DNA of 40,868 nucleotides from an uncultured Oscillospiraceae bacterium (GCA_947630375.1 CANRHH010000023.1:1-40868); one strand, 5' to 3'. Counted from the first letter of the stretch, positions 1 to 8,489 are shown. Notes: a model not told the origin generated them from the letters alone. Program-made: numbers and translations.

Positions 1-1634
1 GTATAGGTGTCATCCTCCACGCCCTTGATGGTGAGCTTCCCGTCCTTGGTGGGTTTGAAATGGGTGGCATCCTTTTCTTCGGCCACATGGCCGGTGACGT
101 ACCAGACTCCCTCGTCCTCGTTGAACTGAGCGACCAGGAAATACCCATCTGTGTCGTTATGGACGATGAATTCCACTTTCGAAAAGTCGCCCTTGCCGTC
201 CCGGAACTGTTTGAGTACATCGATGCCAAAGACGTAAAGGTGAGCGTCATCCACCAGCGTATCATAATATTCGCTGCTGCTGCGCCGCCAGGTCAGCACC
301 ACATCGTTCGGGTTGCCTGCGTCACCGTAGGTGACGGATGCATCTGAGTGGACGGTAGCCTTGTAGGTGATGCGGACGGTGCAGTCGGAGTAGCCCACAT
401 TCACTGCGTTGGAGTAAACCGTCTGGCTCTCGTTGATCTCCTTCAGCCCCTCAGCGGTCATGGCGATGGTCATAGATGTTCCGCCATCCTCCAGGTCATT
501 GTAACTGACAGTGAATTTTCCGTCGTTCTCCGCCCAGGACACGATCTTGTCCGTGCAGGCCGCATCCTTGAAGAACTCCAGTGTCACATCTCCCTTGTTG
601 TACGACAGGCCCTTGGAGAGCGTATCCACGAAGCTGTACTCACTGAGATATGTGGCAGCGGAGGTAATGCTGGGCAGGGTAGACACGATCTGGTAGTCGA
701 TGACATCACCGGCGCTGGCCGTGCCGGTGTGGGCGTAGCCGTCCGAGATATCCTGGGAGGCGTCGTTCTTGCCTGTGTCAGCCTTATCCTCCCGGAGCGT
801 TTTTTCCAGAGTGGGGATGCCGGTCAGGTTTTTGGGGTAAAGTGTCACATCGTAGATCCAACGGGTCCCGCCATCTGTGGCGTTGGTCCCGTTCACAGAC
901 GTCATGGGCAGACTGACCAGGAAGGGAGCGGTGGTGTCCGTGACCATCTCGGGAACCTTAGTTTCCACCACCAGATACAGACCCAAGGGAAGATCCTTGG
1001 CAGAGGTGTGGCCGTACTCGTCGGTGAGGGGCAGGGCCGTGCCGCCAGTGGAGCTCACGAAAGTCTCCAGAGCGTTTTTAACGGTGGTGGCATTGGCATC
1101 CAGGGCGTTCTTCAAGCCGTCGATCAGAGTGTCGGACTCATAGTAGTAGGTCAGGTCGCCGTGAGTATCGTCATCGGCGGGCTTGTACCGGGACTCGGTG
1201 GTCAGTCCAAGTGCGGAGAGGAAAGCGTTGTTGGCGGAATTGGCGGCGATGCCGTAAAGCACCTCCGCATGGGAGGCGTTGTCCTCCAGTTCGGAATAAG
1301 TTCGGATGTCCGCGACTTTAAGATAAGTGAACTGGACGCCCTTGACAGCATAACCGTAAGCATCTCCATTCTCGTTGAGGGGGCTGACACGGTCAGGATC
1401 ACCTAAGAGGCTTTCCACACCGTCCTCATCCTGGACGCCGGTGCTGACGTAGGAGCTGTCCCAGATACTGTCTTTTTCGGCGGACGAGAGATCATACTTG
1501 TAAATATCCAGAGATCCGGTACGGGAGGTGTCGATGGTGGCCTCGTCCACCGGAGCGGCGAAAGCGGTCACCGAAAAAGAAAAGATCATGGCAAGGGCCA
1601 TGACCAAGGTGAGGAGCTTATGCAGTTTTTTCAT
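1..1634 (-). CDS. Backbone pilin, SpaA/FimA type, C terminus beyond left edge
   Basis: A secreted pilus shaft subunit. About 544 codons are visible; the reading frame is open at the left edge, so the C-terminal domain and any LPxTG sorting signal are not seen. The N terminus has a Lys-rich start, a hydrophobic segment and an AFA-AP type cleavage site at about residue 26. Near residue 268 is the motif DVTLYPKN, which matches the pilin motif whose lysine is joined by a class C sortase to the next subunit. Sequence after that motif looks like isopeptide-forming fimbrial domains. Start: ATG at 1634 has GAAAGGAAA upstream, inside the end of the preceding pilin gene, so the two genes overlap by 17 bases and are probably translationally coupled. 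The family is sure from the motifs; polymer formation and partner sortase are inferred. Confidence 0.85.
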   Translation of the reverse strand, partial: MKKLHKLLTLVMALAMIFSFSVTAFAAPVDEATIDTSRTGSLDIYKYDLSSAEKDSIWDSSYVSTGVQDEDGVESLLGDPDRVSPLNENGDAYGYAVKGVQFTYLKVADIRTYSELEDNASHAEVLYGIAANSANNAFLSALGLTTESRYKPADDDTHGDLTYYYESDTLIDGLKNALDANATTVKNALETFVSSTGGTALPLTDEYGHTSAKDLPLGLYLVVETKVPEMVTDTTAPFLVSLPMTSVNGTNATDGGTRWIYDVTLYPKNLTGIPTLEKTLREDKADTGKNDASQDISDGYAHTGTASAGDVIDYQIVSTLPSITSAATYLSEYSFVDTLSKGLSYNKGDVTLEFFKDAACTDKIVSWAENDGKFTVSYNDLEDGGTSMTIAMTAEGLKEINESQTVYSNAVNVGYSDCTVRITYKATVHSDASVTYGDAGNPNDVVLTWRRSSSEYYDTLVDDAHLYVFGIDVLKQFRDGKGDFSKVEFIVHNDTDGYFLVAQFNEDEGVWYVTGHVAEEKDATHFKPTKDGKLTIKGVEDDTY

Positions 1635-2973
1635 TTTTTGGTTTCCTTTCATTTTTAATTAAAATAATGGGAAGTGCGGAGAGCATCATAGCGAAAGGCA
1701 GCAGGGCAAAACCACCGCCGCCCGTTTCGGGGAGGCGAAAGACGGAGCTATCCGTGGCGGTGACGTAGAGGCTGTACACATAGGCGGTGTCATTGAATAC
1801 TTCCGCGTCATTAGCCAACAGATCTTTGGACTCTACCGGCAGTGTCCCCACATACAGGAAACCGCCGATGAGGGACATCCCCTCTGGAGCTTTCGTTTCG
1901 GTCAGCCGGTAGAGGATATCGCTGTCGGCCCGCAGGCCGGTAAATACGACCTTGCCGTCCTCACCGGTGGTGAGCTGCCCGTCTGTCAGGCCCTGGCTGG
2001 TGCAGCCGCCGCGGGGGACTTCATCCCCTGCCTCCCGGTATGTGACAGGGGACCAGCTGCTGCCGTCATCCGTGGAGTATTCCAGGAGGAATGTGGCTCC
2101 ACTGAGGGGCTTGCCCTCTGCGTCCTGTTTTCTCACCTGGATGGTGCCCTCGCGCCGGAGGTCGGTCATCTCCTTGGTTATCGTGACACCGTTTTCGGTA
2201 ATTGCCAGAGGGTACTCAGTCTCATCCAGTTTGAACCCCATTGGAGCCTTAAATTCCAGTATGGTATAATCCTTGCCATAAGGAATGTCCTCCAGAAACA
2301 ACTCTCCGTTGTGGTCTGTGTAACCCTCGGCTACGGTCTTTCCATCGCTGTCCAGTATGCGAAAGCCCGCGCCGGACAGAGCGATCTCCTCATAGACATC
2401 TTTCTTTATTATTTTGAGGTGGCCTTTGATCTGGTCGTTATGGATATAGGCCGCATCCTCCACATACCGGATGGTCCCATCCGCCTGGGAAGCCCAGGAA
2501 AATTCAGCCAGCGCTCCGGTGGATGGCTGAGTGACCTTGCCGTCCAAGGTGAAGTTTGAGCGGAGATATCCCTCCGGGGCCTGGGCCTCTGTTACGCGGA
2601 TCGTCCCCAGAGGGATCACAGGAGCACCCATGCTGTTTTCGAATAACGGGTCGCTGGTTCCATAGGCACAGGAGGCCAGGTAATGCTCTTTGTCTCCCAG
2701 CCAAGCCTCGCCGTCTATCGTTTTGTAATACCAGGTCCGCGTCGGAGAGCCGGACCAGGAATCGTTGGCGAAGTATTCCACCTTGAAGATCGCTTCGCCC
2801 TTGGTTATCGTTTTTCCGTCGCTCTCTTTGACGATGCGGATAGAATCCGGGTCCGTGGAGGGCTGCTCGGTCAGGGTGACAGTGCTGTCCGCGAAAGCTT
2901 TCACCGTGGGGACTATCCCCGCCAAGAGCAGCACAGCCATGAAAATCACCAAGACCTTTTTTAGAGCTGTCAT
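1618..2973 (-). CDS. LPETG-anchored SpaA-type ancillary pilin
   Basis: A 451-residue cell-surface protein. It has a signal peptide (about 1-28), three prealbumin/Cna_B-like beta domains (roughly 35-150, 180-265 and 280-400) with the typical TEAQAPEGY, LEFKAPMGF and TETKAPEGM strand motifs that contain the isopeptide acidic residue, and a C-terminal sorting signal LPETG at about 414, a hydrophobic stretch and a Lys/Arg tail. It is therefore a sortase substrate, either a minor pilin at base or tip or a wall-anchored adhesin. ATG at 2973 is preceded by AAAGGAAAAG. It overlaps the start of the backbone pilin gene, so the two form one operon. No sortase gene is visible; one would be expected further left. 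Confidence 0.88.
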   Translation of the reverse strand: MTALKKVLVIFMAVLLLAGIVPTVKAFADSTVTLTEQPSTDPDSIRIVKESDGKTITKGEAIFKVEYFANDSWSGSPTRTWYYKTIDGEAWLGDKEHYLASCAYGTSDPLFENSMGAPVIPLGTIRVTEAQAPEGYLRSNFTLDGKVTQPSTGALAEFSWASQADGTIRYVEDAAYIHNDQIKGHLKIIKKDVYEEIALSGAGFRILDSDGKTVAEGYTDHNGELFLEDIPYGKDYTILEFKAPMGFKLDETEYPLAITENGVTITKEMTDLRREGTIQVRKQDAEGKPLSGATFLLEYSTDDGSSWSPVTYREAGDEVPRGGCTSQGLTDGQLTTGEDGKVVFTGLRADSDILYRLTETKAPEGMSLIGGFLYVGTLPVESKDLLANDAEVFNDTAYVYSLYVTATDSSVFRLPETGGGGFALLPFAMMLSALPIILIKNERKPKNEKTA

Positions 2974-3000
2974 AGTTTCTTTTCCTTTCTTCAGATTTTT

Positions 3001-3014
3001 GCGGCTTGAGCCGC
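3001..3014. other. Short perfect palindrome in pilin operon leader
   Basis: A GCGGCT/AGCCGC inverted repeat with a two-base loop lies 28 bases upstream of the LPETG pilin start. Upstream of it on the minus strand, near 3036-3052, a good ribosome binding site (GGCGGTGAT) precedes an ATG followed directly by TAA, a start-stop mini-ORF. Both could act on translation of the pilin leader, or be chance. Confidence 0.3.
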
Positions 3015-3103
3015 ATTGATTAACGAGTTTAAGACCTTACATTTTTATCACCGCCTTTCTTGCCCTTTCTTCACAGAAAAACCAACAAAAAGGCACAAAA
3101 CAC

Positions 3104-3132
3104 TTGAACAATTCCAGGCCGTATGCTACCAT
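3104..3132 (+). promoter_or_regulatory. Candidate sigma-A promoter for the lipoprotein gene
   Basis: TTGAAC at 3104-3109, a 17-base spacer and TACCAT at 3127-3132, about 54 bases before the lipoprotein start. The -35 box is good and the -10 box weak. It lies in the 212-base gap between the divergent pilin and lipoprotein genes. I found no equally good minus-strand promoter in that gap. Confidence 0.45.
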
Positions 3133-3185
3133 TCACAAACACATCCGGAGGTTTTGATGGTTTTGTAGGAAAGGAGCGTACTTTC

Positions 3186-3866
3186 ATGAAAAAATCGTTC
3201 ATATGCCTGATTGCCGTTATGATGTTCACCAGCCTTGTTTCCTGTGGAGACCTGCCGATAGAGGATGCGCCGGTCCCGGTAGAGACACCTATGCTTTATA
3301 CGGCGGAGCCTGTTCCATCGCCCGTTCCCACTGCCGTACCGGTCATTACAGAGCTGCCCATATCAGAGCCACCGGAAGTTGAACTGTCTGTTGAGACCGA
3401 GGCATTGCCGGAACTTCCCGAACAGCCTGTACCTGCGGCTGATCCTACAGTGACGGAACCTGTGCCTGATCCCACAGCGGCAGACCCACTCCCGGCACAG
3501 CCTCCTGCCCCCGTCCATGTCCACGACTGGCAGCCTGTTACTGAGATCATCCACCACGAGGCCGTGACAGAGGAAGTGAAAGTGGTGGATGTTCCAGCGA
3601 CAGAAGGACATTTTGAGGGCGGCTCTTACGAGGTCATGGTCTGCCGCTGCGGTGGAGTTTTTACCTCCTATGACGGCTGGCTGACACACGCCCATGCCGG
3701 TGGTTCTGCTGAACACGGCGGATTCACTACGGATGTCCGCTGTGATCAGGTATGGGTCGAGGGGACGCCGGAGGTGTCCCACTATGAGACCAAGGTCATT
3801 TTCGAAGCCTGGGACGAGGAGCTTGTCATCGGAACGGTCTGCGTTTCCTGCGGAGCAGTCGGCTAA
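3186..3866 (+). CDS. Lipoprotein with Pro/Val-rich spacer and C-terminal cysteine-pair domain
   Basis: A 226-residue predicted lipoprotein and the only plus-strand gene in the conjugative-element part of the window. The chosen ATG (3186) has AAAGGAG upstream; an ATG 21 codons earlier lacks one. Residues 1-20 form a lipoprotein signal with lipobox LVSC. A long Pro/Glu/Val/Thr-rich spacer (about 25-115) would hold the rest off the membrane. The C-terminal domain begins with an HDW motif and contains a CRCGG pair and a final CVSCGAVG pair with several histidines, which looks like a zinc-binding or disulfide-stabilised module. I know similar domains from surface proteins of Firmicutes but no function. 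It stands between the pilus genes and the thioester adhesin, with its own promoter and a terminator after it. Confidence 0.75.
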   Translation: MKKSFICLIAVMMFTSLVSCGDLPIEDAPVPVETPMLYTAEPVPSPVPTAVPVITELPISEPPEVELSVETEALPELPEQPVPAADPTVTEPVPDPTAADPLPAQPPAPVHVHDWQPVTEIIHHEAVTEEVKVVDVPATEGHFEGGSYEVMVCRCGGVFTSYDGWLTHAHAGGSAEHGGFTTDVRCDQVWVEGTPEVSHYETKVIFEAWDEELVIGTVCVSCGAVG

Positions 3867-3883
3867 TACCGAGCGGTAAAATG

Positions 3884-3912
3884 AAAGCGGTCAGCTTTTG
3901 CTGGCCGCTTTT
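3884..3912. terminator. Bidirectional terminator between lipoprotein and adhesin genes
   Basis: A 12-base stem (AAAGCGGTCAGC with GCTGGCCGCTTT, one G-U pair) and TTTT loop, followed by TTTTC on the plus strand and TTTCATTTT on the minus strand. It lies between the stops of two convergent genes (3866 and 3919) and probably serves both. Confidence 0.75.
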
Positions 3913-3918
3913 CTGCGC

Positions 3919-5382
3919 TCATATAAGGCTCACATTGCCGGAGTCATCCAGCCGAACGGAATATATGGTGGAGTCCAGCAGATAACCGGGGCTTGCACTG
4001 ATCTCTTTGATGTAATACGTTCCCGCCTCGTACATCTGCTTAGATTTAGCGTTGCCGCTGCCGTCTGTGGTCAGGCGCTCCAGGAGGCTGTTGCAGCCCG
4101 GATCGGAATAGAGGCCATACACCGCTCCAGCCAGAGAGTAGCAGCCGTTGCCCTCGGTGACGGAACTGTCCGCAGACACCTTTTTGAGCCCTATGGGATA
4201 GCCCACCGGCCCCCACTCCAGTTCAAAAGCAGCCAAGTACACGAGAGCCTGGTCCTGGTTGGAGCTGCCGCCATGGGAATATACAGTGCGGGTCCCCTGG
4301 CTGGTCAGCTTGCCGGTTACGGTATTAACGTGAGGGGCCACATCCAGAGTGTGAACGGTGCAGCCTGCATTTGAGGCCAAGGTTTTCTTGGCTGAGTTTG
4401 CGGCAGCAATGGTCGCTCCGTCTGCATATGTACCGTGTTTGTAGTAGTACATATAGGTATCCACGTAGGACAGGATATCTACGACCTCCTGATTGACGTC
4501 CTTAGAGCTGCTCTTGAGGCCGGAACTGCCCATTACGTAGCCGTTGCTGCCATCGACTGTCCAGAATCCCAATTCCAGATTGATAAGGATGACCTGAATG
4601 GCACAGACAGCTGGATCTCCATGGTTCACCTCATCGTTGCCTTTCCCGCTGGGTCCCGACTGAATCGCCGCATACATAGCCTGGGCTACATCATTTGGGA
4701 TAGTAGTCCACTTAGTGCCTGGCGGCGATGCCTGCTGCGTATACGAGTTCACATCCCAAAAGCGGAAATCTGAATACTGATTGGTGCCCGCTGTCCGTGC
4801 TCCGATCCAGCCGGGGATGCCGTCCATAGCGATCCACCGCTGCCCATTGCCGAAGCCAGTCTCGCAGTCGATACGTATGGGATAAAACCAGCCATAGGCC
4901 GTACCCGCAGCGGCTTTTACATCGCTGTAATCATTCACAGAGATATTCTGCGGTGAACCGTCGAGGCCAATGTTTCCACTGGAGCGCCAGGGGTGTATGG
5001 AGTATTCGTTGTTGCTGGTAAAAGTCTCTATCCAAGCCAGTTTGCTTGGGTCGGAGCAGATGGGATTATACCCCAAACCATAGCTGTCCCAGCCGTAGCC
5101 GCCGAAGCCAAAGGACAGGGGCATTATGCCGCTGTCCTCGTCTTCCGCGTCCTCCATCCCTGTGATCACCTCCGGCTGCGCTGTTTCCTCATCCTCTGCT
5201 CCATCCGGCAGCAGTGATTCCGGGATTTCTTCCGGTGGAGGAGTTTCTTCTCCGGTATCCTCGGATACAGGAGGCAGGCTGCCCAGGTCATCCACCGCAA
5301 AGGCTGTGGGGACAGGCTTAGTTCCCAGCAAAAGCAAAGCCGCCAGAAGAAGAGCCAGAAACCTTGTTGTTCTTTTCTTCAT
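3919..5382 (-). CDS. Thioester-domain surface adhesin with one SpaA-like domain, no anchor
   Basis: A 487-residue secreted protein. It has a signal peptide (1-29), an acidic Pro/Glu-rich linker (about 31-85), a domain with the hallmarks of a thioester adhesin domain (Cys173 in IDCETG and Gln263 in AIQVILINLELG, the expected Cys and Gln motifs), and a C-terminal prealbumin-like domain (about 400-487). Such domains bind host or partner surfaces covalently through a Cys-Gln thioester and usually sit at pilus tips. The protein stops right after the beta domain, with no LPxTG and no further repeats, so it is either secreted, held by another pilin, or truncated. ATG at 5382 has GAAAGGAAA upstream; a TTG seven codons earlier has no site. 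It follows the methyltransferase stop by four bases. Confidence 0.8.
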   Translation of the reverse strand: MKKRTTRFLALLLAALLLLGTKPVPTAFAVDDLGSLPPVSEDTGEETPPPEEIPESLLPDGAEDEETAQPEVITGMEDAEDEDSGIMPLSFGFGGYGWDSYGLGYNPICSDPSKLAWIETFTSNNEYSIHPWRSSGNIGLDGSPQNISVNDYSDVKAAAGTAYGWFYPIRIDCETGFGNGQRWIAMDGIPGWIGARTAGTNQYSDFRFWDVNSYTQQASPPGTKWTTIPNDVAQAMYAAIQSGPSGKGNDEVNHGDPAVCAIQVILINLELGFWTVDGSNGYVMGSSGLKSSSKDVNQEVVDILSYVDTYMYYYKHGTYADGATIAAANSAKKTLASNAGCTVHTLDVAPHVNTVTGKLTSQGTRTVYSHGGSSNQDQALVYLAAFELEWGPVGYPIGLKKVSADSSVTEGNGCYSLAGAVYGLYSDPGCNSLLERLTTDGSGNAKSKQMYEAGTYYIKEISASPGYLLDSTIYSVRLDDSGNVSLI

Positions 5383-5386
5383 TGCT

Positions 5387-6676
5387 TCATTTCCTTTCTT
5401 CAAAATTTAGTGAGTATCTATCTGAACTGCTGTCTTTGATGGCCAACGCTATCCCCTGCATCAGCAGGTCCACACAGGGGACGGCCACGCTGTTCCCGAG
5501 GGCCTTGTACCGGGCTGTGTCAGAGGCACGGGGAATCTGTGTCCAAAGGTCAGGAAAGCCTTGGAGCCTCTCACATTCCAATGGCGTAAACCGCCGAATA
5601 AACCTTGACCTATTGAACTCAGGCTTTTCCATGTCTGTATTCTGCAGCTCTTGCGCAGGTAAAGAAATTACCAGATCTGTGGCATCCTTGTATTGACGGC
5701 GACTCTCTGTACTGGCCAGGTGATCGGGCTTAAACCGGTCTATACTCTGCCGGCTGAATACAGCGTGGCGGTCTGCAGATGTCACAGTGTATGCAAGATC
5801 TTCGCTAACGCCTAAACCGTTTCCGCCGTTATGCGGTGCCCGGTTGATCGCGTTGCCCAAGATACAAATGGCATCTCCGTCTGCTACAAAAGGCACATTG
5901 TTTCCACCCTCTCCATAACTTGCGGATACGGTGGGCGCACACATGACAGGGCCTGTATATGTGGCACTCTGACCGTGATTGCTGAAAACCAGCGGCTGAT
6001 GGTCATGCTCCTGGACATAGAGCGTCCCGGCCTGATCCTCGCTGCATTCCATTTTTCCTCCGGCTTTTGGGGAGGGTGCGAATTCCTCCTGACAAACAAT
6101 ATCTCGCGCTGTGTTTGATGATTCCGGAAGAAAACCGGCGTTGACGGAGTATGTGATAAAAGTTTGCATTTGCAGATTGTTGGTTGCCATCAATGCCCCG
6201 GATTTATCTCCCAGATCTATCCCTTCATCCCGCTGGTTGATGTGGAAAGCAGAAATACCTGTTCCATCCGGGGCCTGCGTAAAATGATGCTGCTGCTCTC
6301 CGGCAGCCGGAACGCCAATGACACCGCCTATAGTACAGCTTTCATCCTGGTGGTCCATCGGACAGGTTTCCAGTCCCGGTTCGGATACCTCCTTCACTGA
6401 TATCAGTCCCGCTTGCAGTTTCAAGGCTATTTCCAGCTGCTTGGGTAAAGCTTTCCCGCGCTCCGCCGCCCGTTTCAGAATACCCAGGCAAGCTTTCTGG
6501 CTTAAATAGTATCCAGAGGGGACTGAATCCTGCAAAATCTGCGACAAGGAAGACTCTACTACGTTTTTGGGGCACGCCGAAGTATTGAGCGTCCCAGGTG
6601 GACCAAGCCACGGAGGATCGTACTCCCAAAATGGCCCCAACAAATTCCCAGCGCCAGGACGCAGGTCTAACAACAT
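5387..6676 (-). pseudogene. C-terminal part of cytosine-C5 DNA methyltransferase in a shifted frame
   Basis: This frame carries the target-recognition region and C-terminal motifs of the methyltransferase that begins at 7139. Near the end are FTPLECERLQGFPD and RYKALGNSVAVP, which match motifs IX and X; before them is HNGGNGLGVSEDLAYT, also typical of phage and element Dcm proteins. The N-terminal half is in another frame (see 6342-7139); moving between them needs a +1 shift around 6500-6560. This frame may also start alone at ATG 6676, which has GGAGG only three bases before it. At about 6553-6450 this frame reads SLSQIL and YYLSQKACLGILKRAAERG, which resembles a family of small phage/element proteins I recall. 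Either a broken gene, a split enzyme or recoding. Confidence 0.7.
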
Positions 6677-7139
6677 GAACCTCCGGTTCTTCAATCTGGA
6701 TGAATGCTTTGACGACTTCGAAGAAATCTTTTCCTTTTTTGCTGGAAAAAGCGCCCGGCACATTTTCCCAAACAGCGAATCTTGGCCTAACGAACTCGGC
6801 TGTCCGTCCACGTTTTTTGTCTGCATCTCTCATCTCCTTTATAATTCGGATCTGCTCATTGAAAAGGCCGGAGCGTTCTCCTGCCAGCCCTTGCCGTGCC
6901 ACATTTGCAATGGAGAGATCCTGGCATGGACTGCCGCCGCAGATGATGTCCACTGGCGGCAGCTCGGCTCCGGAAAGCTTGGTGATGTCCCCCATGTGGA
7001 CCATGCCATAAAAATGGTTCTTTGTCACCTCAATGGGGAATTTCTCTATCTCACTGGCCCATAGGGGGACGATCCCAGCATGGACGGCCGCAAGTGGGAA
7101 ACCGCCTATCCCATCAAAAAGGCTTCCCATCGTGATCAT
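6342..7139 (-). CDS. Cytosine-C5 DNA methyltransferase, N-terminal catalytic part
   Basis: A 265-residue product that methylates cytosine in DNA if complete. Visible motifs: SLFDGIGGF (motif I, residues 6-14, S-adenosylmethionine site), GGSPCQDLS (motif IV, catalytic Cys72), WENVPGAFSS (motif VI, about 124-133) and VPQKRSRVFLV (motif VIII, about 189-199). Motifs IX and X are absent here and lie in the overlapping frame at 5387-6676. ATG 7139 overlaps the stop of the TrbL-like gene by four bases (ATGA) with GGCGG upstream. A methyltransferase on a conjugative element usually shields incoming DNA from restriction. Both frames stay open together from 6342 to beyond 6676, so the break is not obviously recent decay. 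Confidence 0.8.
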   Translation of the reverse strand: MITMGSLFDGIGGFPLAAVHAGIVPLWASEIEKFPIEVTKNHFYGMVHMGDITKLSGAELPPVDIICGGSPCQDLSIANVARQGLAGERSGLFNEQIRIIKEMRDADKKRGRTAEFVRPRFAVWENVPGAFSSKKGKDFFEVVKAFIQIEEPEVHVVRPASWRWEFVGAILGVRSSVAWSTWDAQYFGVPQKRSRVFLVADFAGFSPLWILFKPESLPGYSETGGGARESFTQAAGNSLETASGTDISEGGIRTGTGNLSDGPPG

Positions 7140-8041
7140 TTGCTTACCGCCTGGATGATGGTCCTTGTGGTGTTTACGGCTGCCTGGGCTGTGTACATGG
7201 CGCTCATGAAGCTGGTCCTGGTACTGGTATCCATGCCAAAGGCCCCTGCCACGCGGGGGATCTCTCCCGCCGAGAGCATAAGGCCCAGCCCCAGCAGAGC
7301 GTGCTCCCGGAACAGCATCAAGCCTGCCACTAAGATGGTGGACTGCAAAAAGGCGGTGAGGCATAACCCCACCACCTGTTTGCACCACTGGGTAAAGCCG
7401 TCCAGATAGCCCCGTGGGACGCTGAACATGTACAAGCTCCCTACCGCGATCTGTACCAGCAAGATCCCGCCCCTTTTCAGATTGGCAAAGAAGATCTTTA
7501 TCACTGCATAAGACATGAGGCCCAAACTGAACAGGATCATGAAAATGCTGGTAATGGCCCCGAAGCCTGGAAAACTGTGGCTGGTAATGTCCTCCAGTGT
7601 TTCCACATCTTTAAAGTTTTCAAGGATGTGCTCCGCCACTGTACCGATGGAGGTCCCGTAGCCGGTAAGTTCCGCGGTGAAGCTGCCCTGAAGTGATACT
7701 GCCAGGGCATACAGACGCACTGGCACCACGCTGAAAAGACTCACGGCCAGGAAACCCTTGACGGCGTTGAGGCAGGTCTGCTGGATATTGCCCCGACCGG
7801 AGGTGTATTCTATCCCGCATTCGAAGACAGCCACAACCAGTCCCACGGCGTACAGCGCCCATGCCAGGCGGGAAAAGAAAAGCACGATGCTCTGTACCCA
7901 GCTCATCTGGAACAGCTCCGCGCCCATATTGCCCATCTCCGCGAAGAAGTTGCCGAGAAAGCCGACGATCTGGCCGTAAAACCACTCCACAATCTCGTCC
8001 AGCACAGTCTCGGCCACGAAATCCCATATAAACAGGCGCAC
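7136..8041 (-). CDS. TrbL/VirB6-like conjugal transfer membrane protein
   Basis: A 301-residue polytopic membrane protein. At least six hydrophobic segments are seen, for example around residues 20-35, 50-75, 90-110, 160-185, 190-210 and 220-250. The order and sequence (FIWDFVAETVL at the start, a central GIEYTSGRGNI loop) match the TrbL-like inner-membrane components encoded by Tn1549-type conjugative elements of Firmicutes, which form the mating channel. The DUF3852 gene just upstream fits this. The start is unsure: GTG at 8041 has AGAGGTGA directly against it, so the real start may lie a few codons inside. The stop overlaps the methyltransferase start. Confidence 0.78.
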   Translation of the reverse strand: MRLFIWDFVAETVLDEIVEWFYGQIVGFLGNFFAEMGNMGAELFQMSWVQSIVLFFSRLAWALYAVGLVVAVFECGIEYTSGRGNIQQTCLNAVKGFLAVSLFSVVPVRLYALAVSLQGSFTAELTGYGTSIGTVAEHILENFKDVETLEDITSHSFPGFGAITSIFMILFSLGLMSYAVIKIFFANLKRGGILLVQIAVGSLYMFSVPRGYLDGFTQWCKQVVGLCLTAFLQSTILVAGLMLFREHALLGLGLMLSAGEIPRVAGAFGMDTSTRTSFMSAMYTAQAAVNTTRTIIQAVSK

Positions 8042-8066
8042 TCACCTCTTTTCCGGCCAGCTGTTT

Positions 8067-8408
8067 TTACACGCCGATGATGCCCCAAATGTATGTAGGA
8101 GCAGTCAGTGTGAAAATTAAGCAGACAAAGAGGATGACCGGACCTGTCCACTCAAAGCGGTTTCCGTTCCGGTAATCGAAGTAGGACATTCCTAACTTCA
8201 CAAAAAAGAAAACCACCAGGATCATGTCCACGGCGGGAAAGACGACGTTATCTACCACGGTCTTGATCTGGGTGGAAGCGGCCTGCCATGTGCTCTCCAC
8301 AGCTCCAGCCACATTACCGCCTCCGGTGGCAAAGGCGGTCACCTGGATCGACAGACACAGAGCCAGAGCAAAGGCCGTGGCGATCAGTCTTTTCTTTTGT
8401 TTGCGCAT
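8067..8408 (-). CDS. DUF3852-type small membrane protein of conjugative elements
   Basis: A 113-residue protein with a signal-like N-terminal helix (MRKQKKRLIATAFALAL), a middle part with a VESTWQAASTQIKT segment, and two further membrane helices (about 50-68 and 83-105) around an FDYRNGNRFEW loop. This is the pattern of the DUF3852 proteins found immediately before TrbL-like genes in Tn1549-like elements. A part in the mating pore, perhaps as a VirB2/VirB3-like subunit, is inference. ATG 8408 has GAAGGGAG upstream; an ATG six codons earlier lacks a binding site. Confidence 0.75.
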   Translation of the reverse strand: MRKQKKRLIATAFALALCLSIQVTAFATGGGNVAGAVESTWQAASTQIKTVVDNVVFPAVDMILVVFFFVKLGMSYFDYRNGNRFEWTGPVILFVCLIFTLTAPTYIWGIIGV

Positions 8409-8489
8409 ATTGCTCCCTTCTTTCATGTTTTTTAGTTGAGGTACGATCTGCTTACTCCATATGGATCACCCCCTTTCAGCCAAGGCAGG

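Noticed and set aside
2504-3016. Minus-strand frame in another phase over the LPETG pilin start
   Set aside because: It is out of frame with the signal peptide, Arg-rich, and lacks a ribosome binding site.
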